11,355 nt of DNA from Acidimicrobiales bacterium (GTDB taxonomy: Bacteria; Actinomycetota; Acidimicrobiia; Acidimicrobiales; Ilumatobacteraceae), in contig JAURHL010000049.1 of the NCBI GenBank assembly GCA_030833305.1, positions 1 through 11,355 of the forward strand, written 5' to 3'. The notes beneath the pieces are model-generated. The model made no database searches, was not told the origin of the DNA, and was given only the letters and a program-made list of their open reading frames with translations. The position numbers and the translations under genes were made by a program. Every line of letters starts with the position of its first letter. Position 1 is the first letter of the stretch. Positions 1-6,219 of this stretch are shown here, piece by piece.

Positions 1-525
1 GGTCTGGAACGTGATCTCATGATCGGGCGCCTGTGCCGGCGGGACGTTCTGGTCACCGCTCGGGCCGCGCTCGCCGCCGAAGCCACCCGCATCGCGGATG
101 AACACCGACGAACGCGTGGAGTACAGCGGGTTGCCCGCCGCGTCCTTGGCCTCGGCCTCGGTCACGATGACCGCCGCCTTCACCTTGTCGTACATCGCCA
201 CGACCTTGCTCTGCACCGTGGCCGAGCCCTCGACGGGAAGCGGCTGGTGGAGCGTGATCGCCTGCGACGCATGCACGAGCATGGCCCAGTTGAACGATCC
301 GATACCGGCCATCGCACTGCGACCGGCCGAGGTGGTGCCGGAGCCGGCCACCACCGCGAACGTGGGGAACACCACCTGAGCGAGGTCCTTGGTGTTCTCG
401 GTGGTGAACGCCAGATCGGCTTGTCCGGCACCGATTCCGACGGCGTACAACAACGCGTCCTTCGAATTCCAGGACATGGTGCGAACGTCACCAACGGTTC
501 CGACTGCTTCGGGATTCAACGGCAT
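1..525 (-). CDS. MaoC-family (R)-specific enoyl-CoA hydratase, N-terminal part (runs off left edge)
   Basis: The 175 visible codons are open from the ATG to the window edge, so the 3' end is missing. The start is fixed by an AAGGAGA Shine-Dalgarno site six bases upstream. The protein opens MPLNPEAVGTVGDVRTMSWN, followed by YAVGIGAG and LAFTTENTKDLAQVVFPTF. This is the N-terminal hot-dog half of hydratase-2/HSD17B4-like dehydratases, which hydrate trans-2-enoyl-CoA to (3R)-hydroxyacyl-CoA in the cytosol. In this family the catalytic Asp/His hydratase motif lies in the C-terminal half, outside the window, so activity cannot be judged. The gene starts 30 bp after the SDR stop on the same strand. 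The pair is probably one transcript supplying consecutive hydratase and dehydrogenase steps of fatty-acyl or sterol side-chain oxidation. The family call is firm; the substrate is unknown. Confidence 0.88.
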   Translation of the reverse strand, partial: MPLNPEAVGTVGDVRTMSWNSKDALLYAVGIGAGQADLAFTTENTKDLAQVVFPTFAVVAGSGTTSAGRSAMAGIGSFNWAMLVHASQAITLHQPLPVEGSATVQSKVVAMYDKVKAAVIVTEAEAKDAAGNPLYSTRSSVFIRDAGGFGGERGPSGDQNVPPAQAPDHEITFQT

Positions 526-531
526 TTGGAT

Positions 532-538
532 TCTCCTT
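532..538 (-). promoter_or_regulatory. Shine-Dalgarno site of the MaoC gene
   Basis: AAGGAGA on the minus strand, six bases before the ATG at 525. It decides the start and shows that this gene uses conventional led initiation inside a two-gene transcript. Confidence 0.8.
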
Positions 539-555
539 CGTGTACGTGATCGTTT

Positions 556-1476
556 TCAGGACCGCGGCTGCGGCCATCCACCGGGCGTTCCGTCCATGCC
601 CGAGTTCTTGCGCGCGGCCGCGAGCAGTTCGGTCACGATCGGGCCGAGTTGCGTGGGGTCGTCGACCGGTGCGTGCTTGGGGCCGCGCACCCATCCCTCG
701 GCCACGGCGAGCACGTCTCCGCTGGCCTCGAAGACACGACCGGTGACGCCGGCGGCTTCGTCGGACGCCAACCACGTGACGATCGGAGCGATCCAACGCG
801 GCGACCGCTTCTCGCGATCCTCGTCGGTTTCGGGCGCCGGTCCGAGACCCTCGGTCATGCGGGTGAGGGCCACCGGGGCCACCGCGTTGACGGTGACGTT
901 GTAGCGCGCCATCTCGAGGGCCGCGATGTTGGTGAACGCGGCGATGCCGGCCTTGGCCGCGCCGTAGTTGGTCTGCCCCACGTTGCCGTAGATGCCCGAC
1001 ACCGACGTGGTGTTGATGATGCGACCCGACACCGGCTTGCCGGCCTTGCTCTGCTCACGCCAATACGCGCAGGCGTGGCGGGTGGGCGCGAAGGTTCCCT
1101 TGAGGTGAACGTTGATGACGGCGTCCCACTCGGCCTCGGTCATGGAGAACAACATGCGGTCGCGCAGGATGCCGGCGTTGTTCACGACGATGTGCAGGTC
1201 TCCGAACGTGTCGATGGCGGTCCGAATCATTCGCGCGGCGCCCTCGTAGTCGCTGACGCTGTCGCCGTTCGCCACGGCCTCTCCGCCCATGGCCTTGATC
1301 TCCTCGACCACCTGTTGGGCGGGCGAGAGATCGCCGCCGCTGCCGTCGACGTTCCCGCCGAGGTCGTTCACGACCACCTTGGCACCCTGAGCCGCCAGGC
1401 TGAGCGCGTGTTCGCGTCCGATGCCTCGACCGGCACCGGTCACGATCGCGATTCGTCCTTCACACAGTCGAGCCAT
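556..1476 (-). CDS. Short-chain dehydrogenase/reductase, (3R)-hydroxyacyl-CoA dehydrogenase type
   Basis: A 306-residue SDR starting MARLCEGRIAIVTGAGRGIG. It has the nucleotide-binding TGxxxGIG motif at residues 13-20, NNAG at 99-102, and a catalytic triad of S158, Y171 and K175 in a YGAAK context. NDLGG after the second beta strand (37-41) and the SGIYGNVGQTNY stretch before the catalytic tyrosine match the dehydrogenase unit of peroxisomal multifunctional enzyme type 2 (HSD17B4). Similar SDRs occur in mycobacterial cholesterol and lipid catabolism (Rv3548c-like). It probably oxidises (3R)-hydroxyacyl-CoA with NAD+ in the cytosol. The open frame extends upstream to 1557, but the ATG at 1476 is preferred because AAGGAG precedes it and homology begins there. 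It lies directly upstream of the MaoC gene and is divergent from the flavoprotein gene at 1589. Confidence 0.92.
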   Translation of the reverse strand: MARLCEGRIAIVTGAGRGIGREHALSLAAQGAKVVVNDLGGNVDGSGGDLSPAQQVVEEIKAMGGEAVANGDSVSDYEGAARMIRTAIDTFGDLHIVVNNAGILRDRMLFSMTEAEWDAVINVHLKGTFAPTRHACAYWREQSKAGKPVSGRIINTTSVSGIYGNVGQTNYGAAKAGIAAFTNIAALEMARYNVTVNAVAPVALTRMTEGLGPAPETDEDREKRSPRWIAPIVTWLASDEAAGVTGRVFEASGDVLAVAEGWVRGPKHAPVDDPTQLGPIVTELLAAARKNSGMDGTPGGWPQPRS

Positions 1477-1481
1477 CGACG

Positions 1482-1488
1482 TCTCCTT
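1482..1488 (-). promoter_or_regulatory. Shine-Dalgarno site of the SDR gene
   Basis: AAGGAGA on the minus strand, five bases before the ATG at 1476. It excludes the longer in-frame start at 1557, which would lie upstream of the likely -10 box. Confidence 0.8.
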
Positions 1489-1495
1489 GCGTTCC

Positions 1496-1509
1496 CGGGT
1501 GATCACCCG
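1496..1509. repeat. Perfect 14-bp palindrome (possible operator or leader hairpin)
   Basis: CGGGTGATCACCCG reads identically on both strands. It lies between the likely -10 box of the SDR gene (1531-1536) and its Shine-Dalgarno site (1482-1488), so it falls in the 5' leader. As DNA it could be a dimeric repressor site acting as a roadblock. As RNA a 14-base palindrome without a loop would fold poorly, so an operator is the better reading. I recognise no specific regulator's consensus. Confidence 0.5.
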
Positions 1510-1530
1510 TCTGTGACTTCTGCTCCACGG

Positions 1531-1536
1531 ATCATA
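1531..1536 (-). promoter_or_regulatory. Likely -10 box of the SDR-MaoC transcript
   Basis: TATGAT on the minus strand, one mismatch from TATAAT. It would start transcription near 1524 and give a leader of roughly 48 nt containing the palindrome and the Shine-Dalgarno site. No convincing -35 box is seen at 16-19 bp spacing. Confidence 0.5.
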
Positions 1537-1576
1537 GGTAACGCCATCCGGTGGCACACCAGTCGCCGACCACTCC

Positions 1577-1582
1577 TAGCCT
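1577..1582 (+). promoter_or_regulatory. Leaderless promoter -10 box of the geranylgeranyl-reductase-family gene
   Basis: TAGCCT, then exactly six bases (TGCGCC), then the GTG at 1589. This places the expected transcription start at or next to the start codon. There is no Shine-Dalgarno sequence upstream of the GTG. The -35 position expected with a 17-bp spacer (1554-1559) does not resemble TTGACA. Confidence 0.6.
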
Positions 1583-1588
1583 TGCGCC

Positions 1589-2815
1589 GTGAACTCCGCG
1601 CGACCCGACATCGACTGTGACCTGCTGGTCGTGGGCGCCGGACCGGCCGGCACCGCCGCCGCCATCACGGCCGCGCGGGCCGGACTGCGGGTGACCGTCG
1701 TCGACAAAGCCCGGTTCCCCCGTGACAAGTGTTGCGGTGACGGACTGACCACCTTGGCCCTGCGCCAGTTGCAGTCTCTCGGTTTCGACCCGTCCACGGT
1801 TCCCTCGTGGCAGGACGTCACGGCCGCCCATCTTCGCTCTCCGTCGGGTCGCGAGGTGCGCCTGCCTCTACCCGAGAACGGACGCTTCGCCGCCGTCACG
1901 CCGCGCGTCGAATTGGACGCCGCTCTGGTCGATCACGCCCGAACGATGGGCGCCACCATCATCGAGGAGTGCTCGTTCGACGGCATCTCGTCCGATGCCG
2001 ACCAAGTGACGGTGAACGTCGTCATCGACGGATCGACCTCCACCATTCGCGCCCCGTGGGTCGTCGCGGCCGATGGCATGTGGAGTCCGGTGCGCAAGGC
2101 GATGGGCGTGGCGACCAACGGTTATCTCGGCGAGTGGCACGCCTTTCGCCAATACGCCAGCAACGTGACCGGACCGGCCAAGGATCGATTGATCGTCTGG
2201 TTCGACGAGGATCTGCTCCCCGGTTACGCGTGGAGCTTCCCTTTGCCGGGCAACCGCGTGAACATCGGCTTCGGCATCCTTCGAGACGGCGAGCGCCGCG
2301 TGCAAGACATGAAGGATCTGTGGAACGACCTGTTGCGTCGCGATCACGTGGTCCACGCCTTGGGTGAAGGTTTCCAACTGGAGGGTCGTCACACCGCCTG
2401 GCCCATTCCGGCCCGCATCGACGAGGCGGTCACCTCCAGCGGGCGCGTGCTGTTCGTCGGTGACGCGGCCATGGCCACCGATGCCCTCACCGGAGAAGGA
2501 ATCGGACAGGCCTTGCTGACCGGCGTCGAAGCGGCCAAGGCCGTGGTCGGAGCGGGCGATCCGGCAAGCGTGCGACGCCGCTATGCCCGCGCGGTACGTC
2601 ATCACCTCTTGGCCGACCATCGCATGTCGATGCGACTGTCGAAGGTGCTCGCCAAACCGAAGGGCGCCCGAGGTGCGATCGCCGTCCTGGACAAGTCGGG
2701 ATCATGGGGACGGCGCAACTTCGCCCGCTGGATGTTCGAGGACGAACCGCGCGCGATCGCCCTCACCCCGGGACGCTGGCATCGTCGTCTTTTCCGCCAA
2801 CGCGGCGCGTACTGA
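1589..2815 (+). CDS. Geranylgeranyl-reductase-family FAD-dependent oxidoreductase
   Basis: A 408-residue flavoprotein. The N-terminal FAD-binding Rossmann motif DLLVVGAGPAG (11-21) is followed by DKARFPRDKCCGDG (39-52), the cysteine-containing signature of geranylgeranyl reductases and related isoprenoid saturases. GYAWSFPLPGNRVNIGFG (212-229) and FVGDAA (289-294), followed by TGEGIGQAL, complete the FAD-contacting motifs. Family members reduce isoprenoid double bonds, as in menaquinone MenJ and archaeal lipid reductases; some act on other hydrophobic substrates. The substrate here cannot be read from sequence. No membrane segment is evident, so it is probably cytosolic or membrane-associated. 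The start is GTG without a Shine-Dalgarno site but six bases behind a -10 box. The next gene begins 33 bp after the stop and has its own promoter-like hexamer, so co-transcription is possible but not required. Confidence 0.88.
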   Translation: MNSARPDIDCDLLVVGAGPAGTAAAITAARAGLRVTVVDKARFPRDKCCGDGLTTLALRQLQSLGFDPSTVPSWQDVTAAHLRSPSGREVRLPLPENGRFAAVTPRVELDAALVDHARTMGATIIEECSFDGISSDADQVTVNVVIDGSTSTIRAPWVVAADGMWSPVRKAMGVATNGYLGEWHAFRQYASNVTGPAKDRLIVWFDEDLLPGYAWSFPLPGNRVNIGFGILRDGERRVQDMKDLWNDLLRRDHVVHALGEGFQLEGRHTAWPIPARIDEAVTSSGRVLFVGDAAMATDALTGEGIGQALLTGVEAAKAVVGAGDPASVRRRYARAVRHHLLADHRMSMRLSKVLAKPKGARGAIAVLDKSGSWGRRNFARWMFEDEPRAIALTPGRWHRRLFRQRGAY

Positions 2816-2836
2816 TCCGCGTCGGTGCCGCACGGC

Positions 2837-2842
2837 TACCGT
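2837..2842 (+). promoter_or_regulatory. Leaderless promoter -10 box of the nitronate-monooxygenase-type gene
   Basis: TACCGT, then six bases (GTCGGT), then the ATG at 2849. It fits in the 33-bp gap after the preceding stop. No Shine-Dalgarno site is present. A CTGATC at 2812-2817, overlapping that stop codon, is a poor -35 candidate at 19 bp spacing. Confidence 0.6.
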
Positions 2843-2848
2843 GTCGGT

Positions 2849-3814
2849 ATGCGCACACGACTGACCGACTTGCTCGACATCGAACATCCGGTGATGCTCG
2901 CCGGAATGGGTGGGGTCTCCTACTCGCAACTCGTCGCCGCCGTCAGTGAGGCCGGGGGCATCGGTACCTTCGGCGCCGCGCCCATGCGACCGGGTCAGTT
3001 GGACGAGGAGATCGCGGCCGTGCATCGCCTCACCTCCAAGCCCTTCGGCGTCGACCTGCTGGCCGCCATCCCCGGTCAGTTGGAGAAGGACGTCGAGAGC
3101 ATCATCAAGGGCGGAGCCCGCATCTTCGTGGCCGGACTCGGCGTGCCCCGCGAGATCATCGACGTCTTGCACAAGAACAACATCCTCGTGGGCTCGATGT
3201 GCGGCAAGGTTCGCCACGCTCAGGCGGCCCTGGCCAGTGGGTGCGATTTCGTCGTGGCGCAAGGAACCGAGGGCGGTGGACACACCGGCACCGTGGCCAC
3301 CATGGCGCTGGTGCCCCAGGTCGTGGACGCCGTGGGCGACAAGATCCCGGTGGTGGCCGCCGGTGGATTGTTCGACGGTCGCGGACTGGCCGCCTCGTTG
3401 GCGCTGGGCGCCGATGGAGTGTGGATGGGCACGCGCTTCATCGCGACACCCGAAGCGCACGCGCCGAACGCCTACAAACAGACCTTGCTCGAACTCCCCG
3501 AGGACGGCACCGTCGTGTCGCGCGCCTACACCGGCAAGACCTGTCGAGTGGTACGCACCGAATGGACCCAGCACTTCGAGGAACACCCCGAGCAACTGAA
3601 GAAGTTCCCCGAGCAGGTGGGCGTGTCCATGAACGCCGGCGCCAACCACATGGGAGCTCCCCCGGAGGTGGAGGTGGACCCCAAGCGCGAGTTCATGCCC
3701 GCCGGCCAGGGCGTCGGCGCGGTGCGCGAACTGGTGCCCGCGGGCGATCTGGTGCGCGCCATCGTGCGCGAGGCGGAACAGGTGATTGCCGCCTTCTCGC
3801 GATACGCGAAATGA
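2849..3814 (+). CDS. Nitronate monooxygenase / FabK-like FMN-dependent TIM-barrel enzyme
   Basis: A 321-residue flavoenzyme of the 2-nitropropane dioxygenase/enoyl-ACP reductase II superfamily. IEHPVMLAGMGGVSYSQLVA (11-30) is the N-terminal FMN-side signature. QGTEGGGHTG (138-147) supplies the conserved active-site His145. AAGGLFDGRG (170-179) and GADGVWMGTRF (187-197) form the FMN phosphate-binding region. Family members oxidise alkyl nitronates with O2 or reduce enoyl thioesters; actinobacterial copies are numerous and often unassigned. An in-frame GTG at 2825 would add eight residues but lies upstream of the -10 box, so the ATG is preferred. The gene stands between an isoprenoid-reductase-like flavoprotein and an exporter, which may mean a shared substrate, but the sequence does not prove this. 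Confidence 0.88.
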   Translation: MRTRLTDLLDIEHPVMLAGMGGVSYSQLVAAVSEAGGIGTFGAAPMRPGQLDEEIAAVHRLTSKPFGVDLLAAIPGQLEKDVESIIKGGARIFVAGLGVPREIIDVLHKNNILVGSMCGKVRHAQAALASGCDFVVAQGTEGGGHTGTVATMALVPQVVDAVGDKIPVVAAGGLFDGRGLAASLALGADGVWMGTRFIATPEAHAPNAYKQTLLELPEDGTVVSRAYTGKTCRVVRTEWTQHFEEHPEQLKKFPEQVGVSMNAGANHMGAPPEVEVDPKREFMPAGQGVGAVRELVPAGDLVRAIVREAEQVIAAFSRYAK

Positions 3815-3849
3815 CCGTCTCGCACGATTCGGGTTCCTTCTTATGTTGA
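3811..3849 (+). other. Possible 12-codon relay ORF between the flavoenzyme and MFS genes
   Basis: The ATG at 3811 overlaps the upstream stop as ATGA and opens a short frame, MTVSHDSGSFLC, ending in TGA at 3847-3849. That stop overlaps or abuts the two candidate MFS starts (3843 and 3852). Neither MFS start has a Shine-Dalgarno site. The arrangement could let ribosomes finishing the flavoenzyme re-initiate twice and reach the exporter start. It may equally be chance, because short frames of this size are common. Confidence 0.25.
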
Positions 3850-5081
3850 CGATGTTGCGAACGAACTCCGACATGCGTCGGATGTTCGTCGCTCAGGTCA
3901 TCTCGTACATGGGCGACTGGTTCTCTTTTGTCGCGCTGGTCGGTCTCATCAAGGACCTGACCGACTCCAACTTCTTGGTGTCGATGGTGATGGTGTCGTT
4001 CTCGTTGCCCTCGTTCTTCGCGTCCCCGATCGCCGGACCGATCGCGGATCGATTCGATCGTCGCCGCATCCTCGTGGTGGTGTCGGGCTTTCAGGCCCTG
4101 GCGGCACTGGGGTTGCTGTTGGTCGGCGCCGACACCGTGTGGTTGGCTTTCGTGTTCCAGAGCACCGTGTCCGCTCTGGCCGCCGTCGTCGGACCGGCCT
4201 CACAAGCCGCGATCCCCAACATCGCGCGCGACGACGAGGAACTCTCGAAGGCCAACGCACTCCTCGGCTCGACCTGGGGCGTGATGCTGGCCGTCGGGGC
4301 CGCCATCGGCGGCCTGTTCGCGGCCACGTTCGGACGCGATGCCGCCTTCATCGCCAACGCATTGTCGTTCGTCGTGTCCGGGATCTTCTTCTCGCTCATC
4401 CGCACGCCGATGCAAGCCCCCACGGACCCCACGAAACGGCGACAAAGATTGCGTCCGGTGGCCGACATGGGCGAAGCCCTCACCCACGCGCGTCGGGACC
4501 CGGTGTTGATGGCCCTCGTGCTGTCGAAGACGACCTTCGCCGTGGGAAGCGGCGTGGTGTCGCAATTGGCGGTGTTGGCCTCGGACGTGTTCGACGGTGG
4601 TGACGGTTACCGCGGCATCCTGATCGGAGCCCGTGGCCTCGGCGCCGGAATCGGTCCGGCCTTGGCCATGAAGTACACCGGTCGCGATCTGGGTCGAGTG
4701 CTGAAGGTGTGCGGAGTGTCGAGCCTGACGTTCAGTCTCTGTTATCTCGTGGGTGCCTGGATGCCGGTGTTCGCCATGGCGGCGCTGTTCATCGTGCTGG
4801 CGCATCTCGGTGGAGGCGCGCAATGGACTCTGAGCACGTTCGGCCTGCAGATGAGATCGCCCGACGAATTGCGCGGTCGCATCATCGCCGGCGACTTCGC
4901 GTTGGTGACACTCACCATGTCGGTCACCAGTGCCCTGGCTGGTCTGCTCTCCGACGCCATCGGCGTGCGGGAGACCATCACCGTCTTCACCGGAGCGGCC
5001 GCGGTGGCCAGCTTCGTCTACATCAACGCGACGCGGCGCCTGCGCATTCGACTGCTGAGTTCGCCAACGTCTGCGCCCTGA
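3843..5081 (+). CDS. MFS transporter, EntS-like drug/siderophore exporter type
   Basis: A 412-residue integral membrane protein. MRRMFVAQVISYMGDWFSFV (11-30) is the typical first helix of the MFS_3 (enterobactin exporter-like) group. GPIADRFDRRR at 65-75 is MFS motif A, between helices 2 and 3. IPNIARDDEELSKANAL (124-140) is the conserved inter-helix segment of this group. Further hydrophobic helices follow to the C-terminus, consistent with a 12-helix exporter in the cytoplasmic membrane. The substrate is unknown. The start is uncertain: ATGs at 3843 and 3852 are both plausible and neither has a Shine-Dalgarno site, while an open frame reaching 3786 would overlap the preceding gene. It follows the flavoenzyme by 28 bp, probably as part of the same transcript. 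Its last 59 bp overlap the convergent serine hydrolase gene. Confidence 0.87.
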   Translation: MLTMLRTNSDMRRMFVAQVISYMGDWFSFVALVGLIKDLTDSNFLVSMVMVSFSLPSFFASPIAGPIADRFDRRRILVVVSGFQALAALGLLLVGADTVWLAFVFQSTVSALAAVVGPASQAAIPNIARDDEELSKANALLGSTWGVMLAVGAAIGGLFAATFGRDAAFIANALSFVVSGIFFSLIRTPMQAPTDPTKRRQRLRPVADMGEALTHARRDPVLMALVLSKTTFAVGSGVVSQLAVLASDVFDGGDGYRGILIGARGLGAGIGPALAMKYTGRDLGRVLKVCGVSSLTFSLCYLVGAWMPVFAMAALFIVLAHLGGGAQWTLSTFGLQMRSPDELRGRIIAGDFALVTLTMSVTSALAGLLSDAIGVRETITVFTGAAAVASFVYINATRRLRIRLLSSPTSAP

Positions 5082-6219
5082 CGTCGTTGGCCAGGTTCGT
5101 GGCCATCTTGTTCATGACGTAGGCCACGCTCAACTCGGACTCCGGTAGTGCGAACGCCACCGATCCACCGGCTCCGGGGTGCCCGAACGAACCGGGACCG
5201 CCGAACAGGCTGAACATGCCGTGCACCATGAACCCCATGCCGAAGGTGGTGGGCATGATCAAGCAGGCATCCGGTTCGTTCTCCGGCGTCACCTTGGTGC
5301 GCGCTCGCTCGACGGTCTCGGGCTTCAACAGACGCACACCGTCCACGTCGCCGATGGTGGCGGCGTAGATGCGGGCCAGGGTGCGCGCGTTGGTGATCCC
5401 GTTGGCAGCCGGGATCTCGGCGGCGTGAACGTCGCGGCGGTTGAACGCACCGTCGACGCTGAACGCACCGTTGAGACTGAGCGCGCGCCCGCCGGGCGAG
5501 TTCGGCCCCATGAACTGCTCCATCATGGCCTTCACGGCCGGATCGAGGTTGGAGTCGTCCATGGTGTTCAAGCCACCGACCATCGGCGACACGCGTGATT
5601 CCTGCGACTCGGGCAGACCGATCCACAACTCGCCGCCCACCGGCGCGACGATCTCCTGCTGCACGAAGGTGCCGAGGCTGCGATGCGCGGGATCGACCCG
5701 ACGAACCAGTTCGCCCGCCAGCCACCCGTAGGTCAGTGCGTGGTACCCGTGTTGCGTCCCGATGGGCCACAACGGGGCGGTGGCCGCGAGTCGGGCGGTG
5801 ATCGTGTTCCAGTCGAGGGCCTCGGCGAGTGAGATGTCACCGTCGACCGTGTAGAGACCGCATTGATGCGACAGCAGTTGCGCCACCGTCGCGTCGCCCT
5901 TGCCCTGGGCCGCGAACTCGGGCCAATACGTCGACACCTTCTCGTCGTAGGAGAGCAACCCGCGCTCGACGCACATGGCGACGGCGATGGCCGTGATCCC
6001 CTTGGTGGTGGAGAAGACCAACTGCAAGGTGTCCTCGGTGTAGTCGCGGGTGCCCTCGGCATCGAACGAACCGCCCCACAGGTCCACGACCTTGCGACCT
6101 CGGTGATAGACGGCCGTGGCCGCTCCGATTTCCTCACCGTCGAAGTTCGCCACGAACGCGTCGCGGACCTTCTCCCAACCCGGGGCGACCGAACCCCCGA
6201 TGTTGTTCGTGGCCACCAT
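5023..6219 (-). CDS. Class-C beta-lactamase-like serine hydrolase (EstB/family VIII esterase type)
   Basis: A 398-residue protein with the beta-lactamase/transpeptidase fold. VFSTTKG gives the SxxK nucleophile motif (S70, K73). HGYHALTYGWLAGE (157-170) supplies the tyrosine of the second motif (Y159). SFGHPGAGG (344-352) stands in place of the KTG box. This set is typical of family VIII carboxylesterases and EstB-like hydrolases rather than true resistance beta-lactamases. No N-terminal signal peptide is visible, so the protein is probably cytosolic and hydrolyses an ester or lactone. The ATG shares its A with the TGA of the upstream LLM gene (TGATG), which implies translational coupling and a shared pathway. 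The 3' end overlaps the convergent MFS gene. The substrate is not inferable. Confidence 0.9.
   Translation of the reverse strand: MVATNNIGGSVAPGWEKVRDAFVANFDGEEIGAATAVYHRGRKVVDLWGGSFDAEGTRDYTEDTLQLVFSTTKGITAIAVAMCVERGLLSYDEKVSTYWPEFAAQGKGDATVAQLLSHQCGLYTVDGDISLAEALDWNTITARLAATAPLWPIGTQHGYHALTYGWLAGELVRRVDPAHRSLGTFVQQEIVAPVGGELWIGLPESQESRVSPMVGGLNTMDDSNLDPAVKAMMEQFMGPNSPGGRALSLNGAFSVDGAFNRRDVHAAEIPAANGITNARTLARIYAATIGDVDGVRLLKPETVERARTKVTPENEPDACLIMPTTFGMGFMVHGMFSLFGGPGSFGHPGAGGSVAFALPESELSVAYVMNKMATNLANDVRAQTLANSAVECAGAASR

Noticed and set aside
1477..1557. 27-residue N-terminal extension of the SDR
   Set aside because: The extended start lies upstream of the likely -10 box, and a strong Shine-Dalgarno site precedes the ATG at 1476.
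649..1620. 323-codon open frame on the plus strand opposite the SDR gene
   Set aside because: It is antisense to a clearly conserved SDR and has the Arg/His/Gly-rich, motif-free composition of a high-GC shadow frame.
2702..3874. 390-codon open frame on the minus strand opposite the nitronate-monooxygenase-type gene
   Set aside because: Low-complexity His/Gly/Arg composition with no recognisable domain, lying opposite a gene with all its family motifs.
5023..5081. Frameshift or truncation at the MFS/serine hydrolase junction
   Set aside because: Both frames run intact to their stops with family-typical lengths, so a real overlap is simpler than an error.
5023..6219. Antibiotic-resistance beta-lactamase
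   Set aside because: No signal peptide and no KTG box; the motifs fit EstB-like or family VIII esterases.
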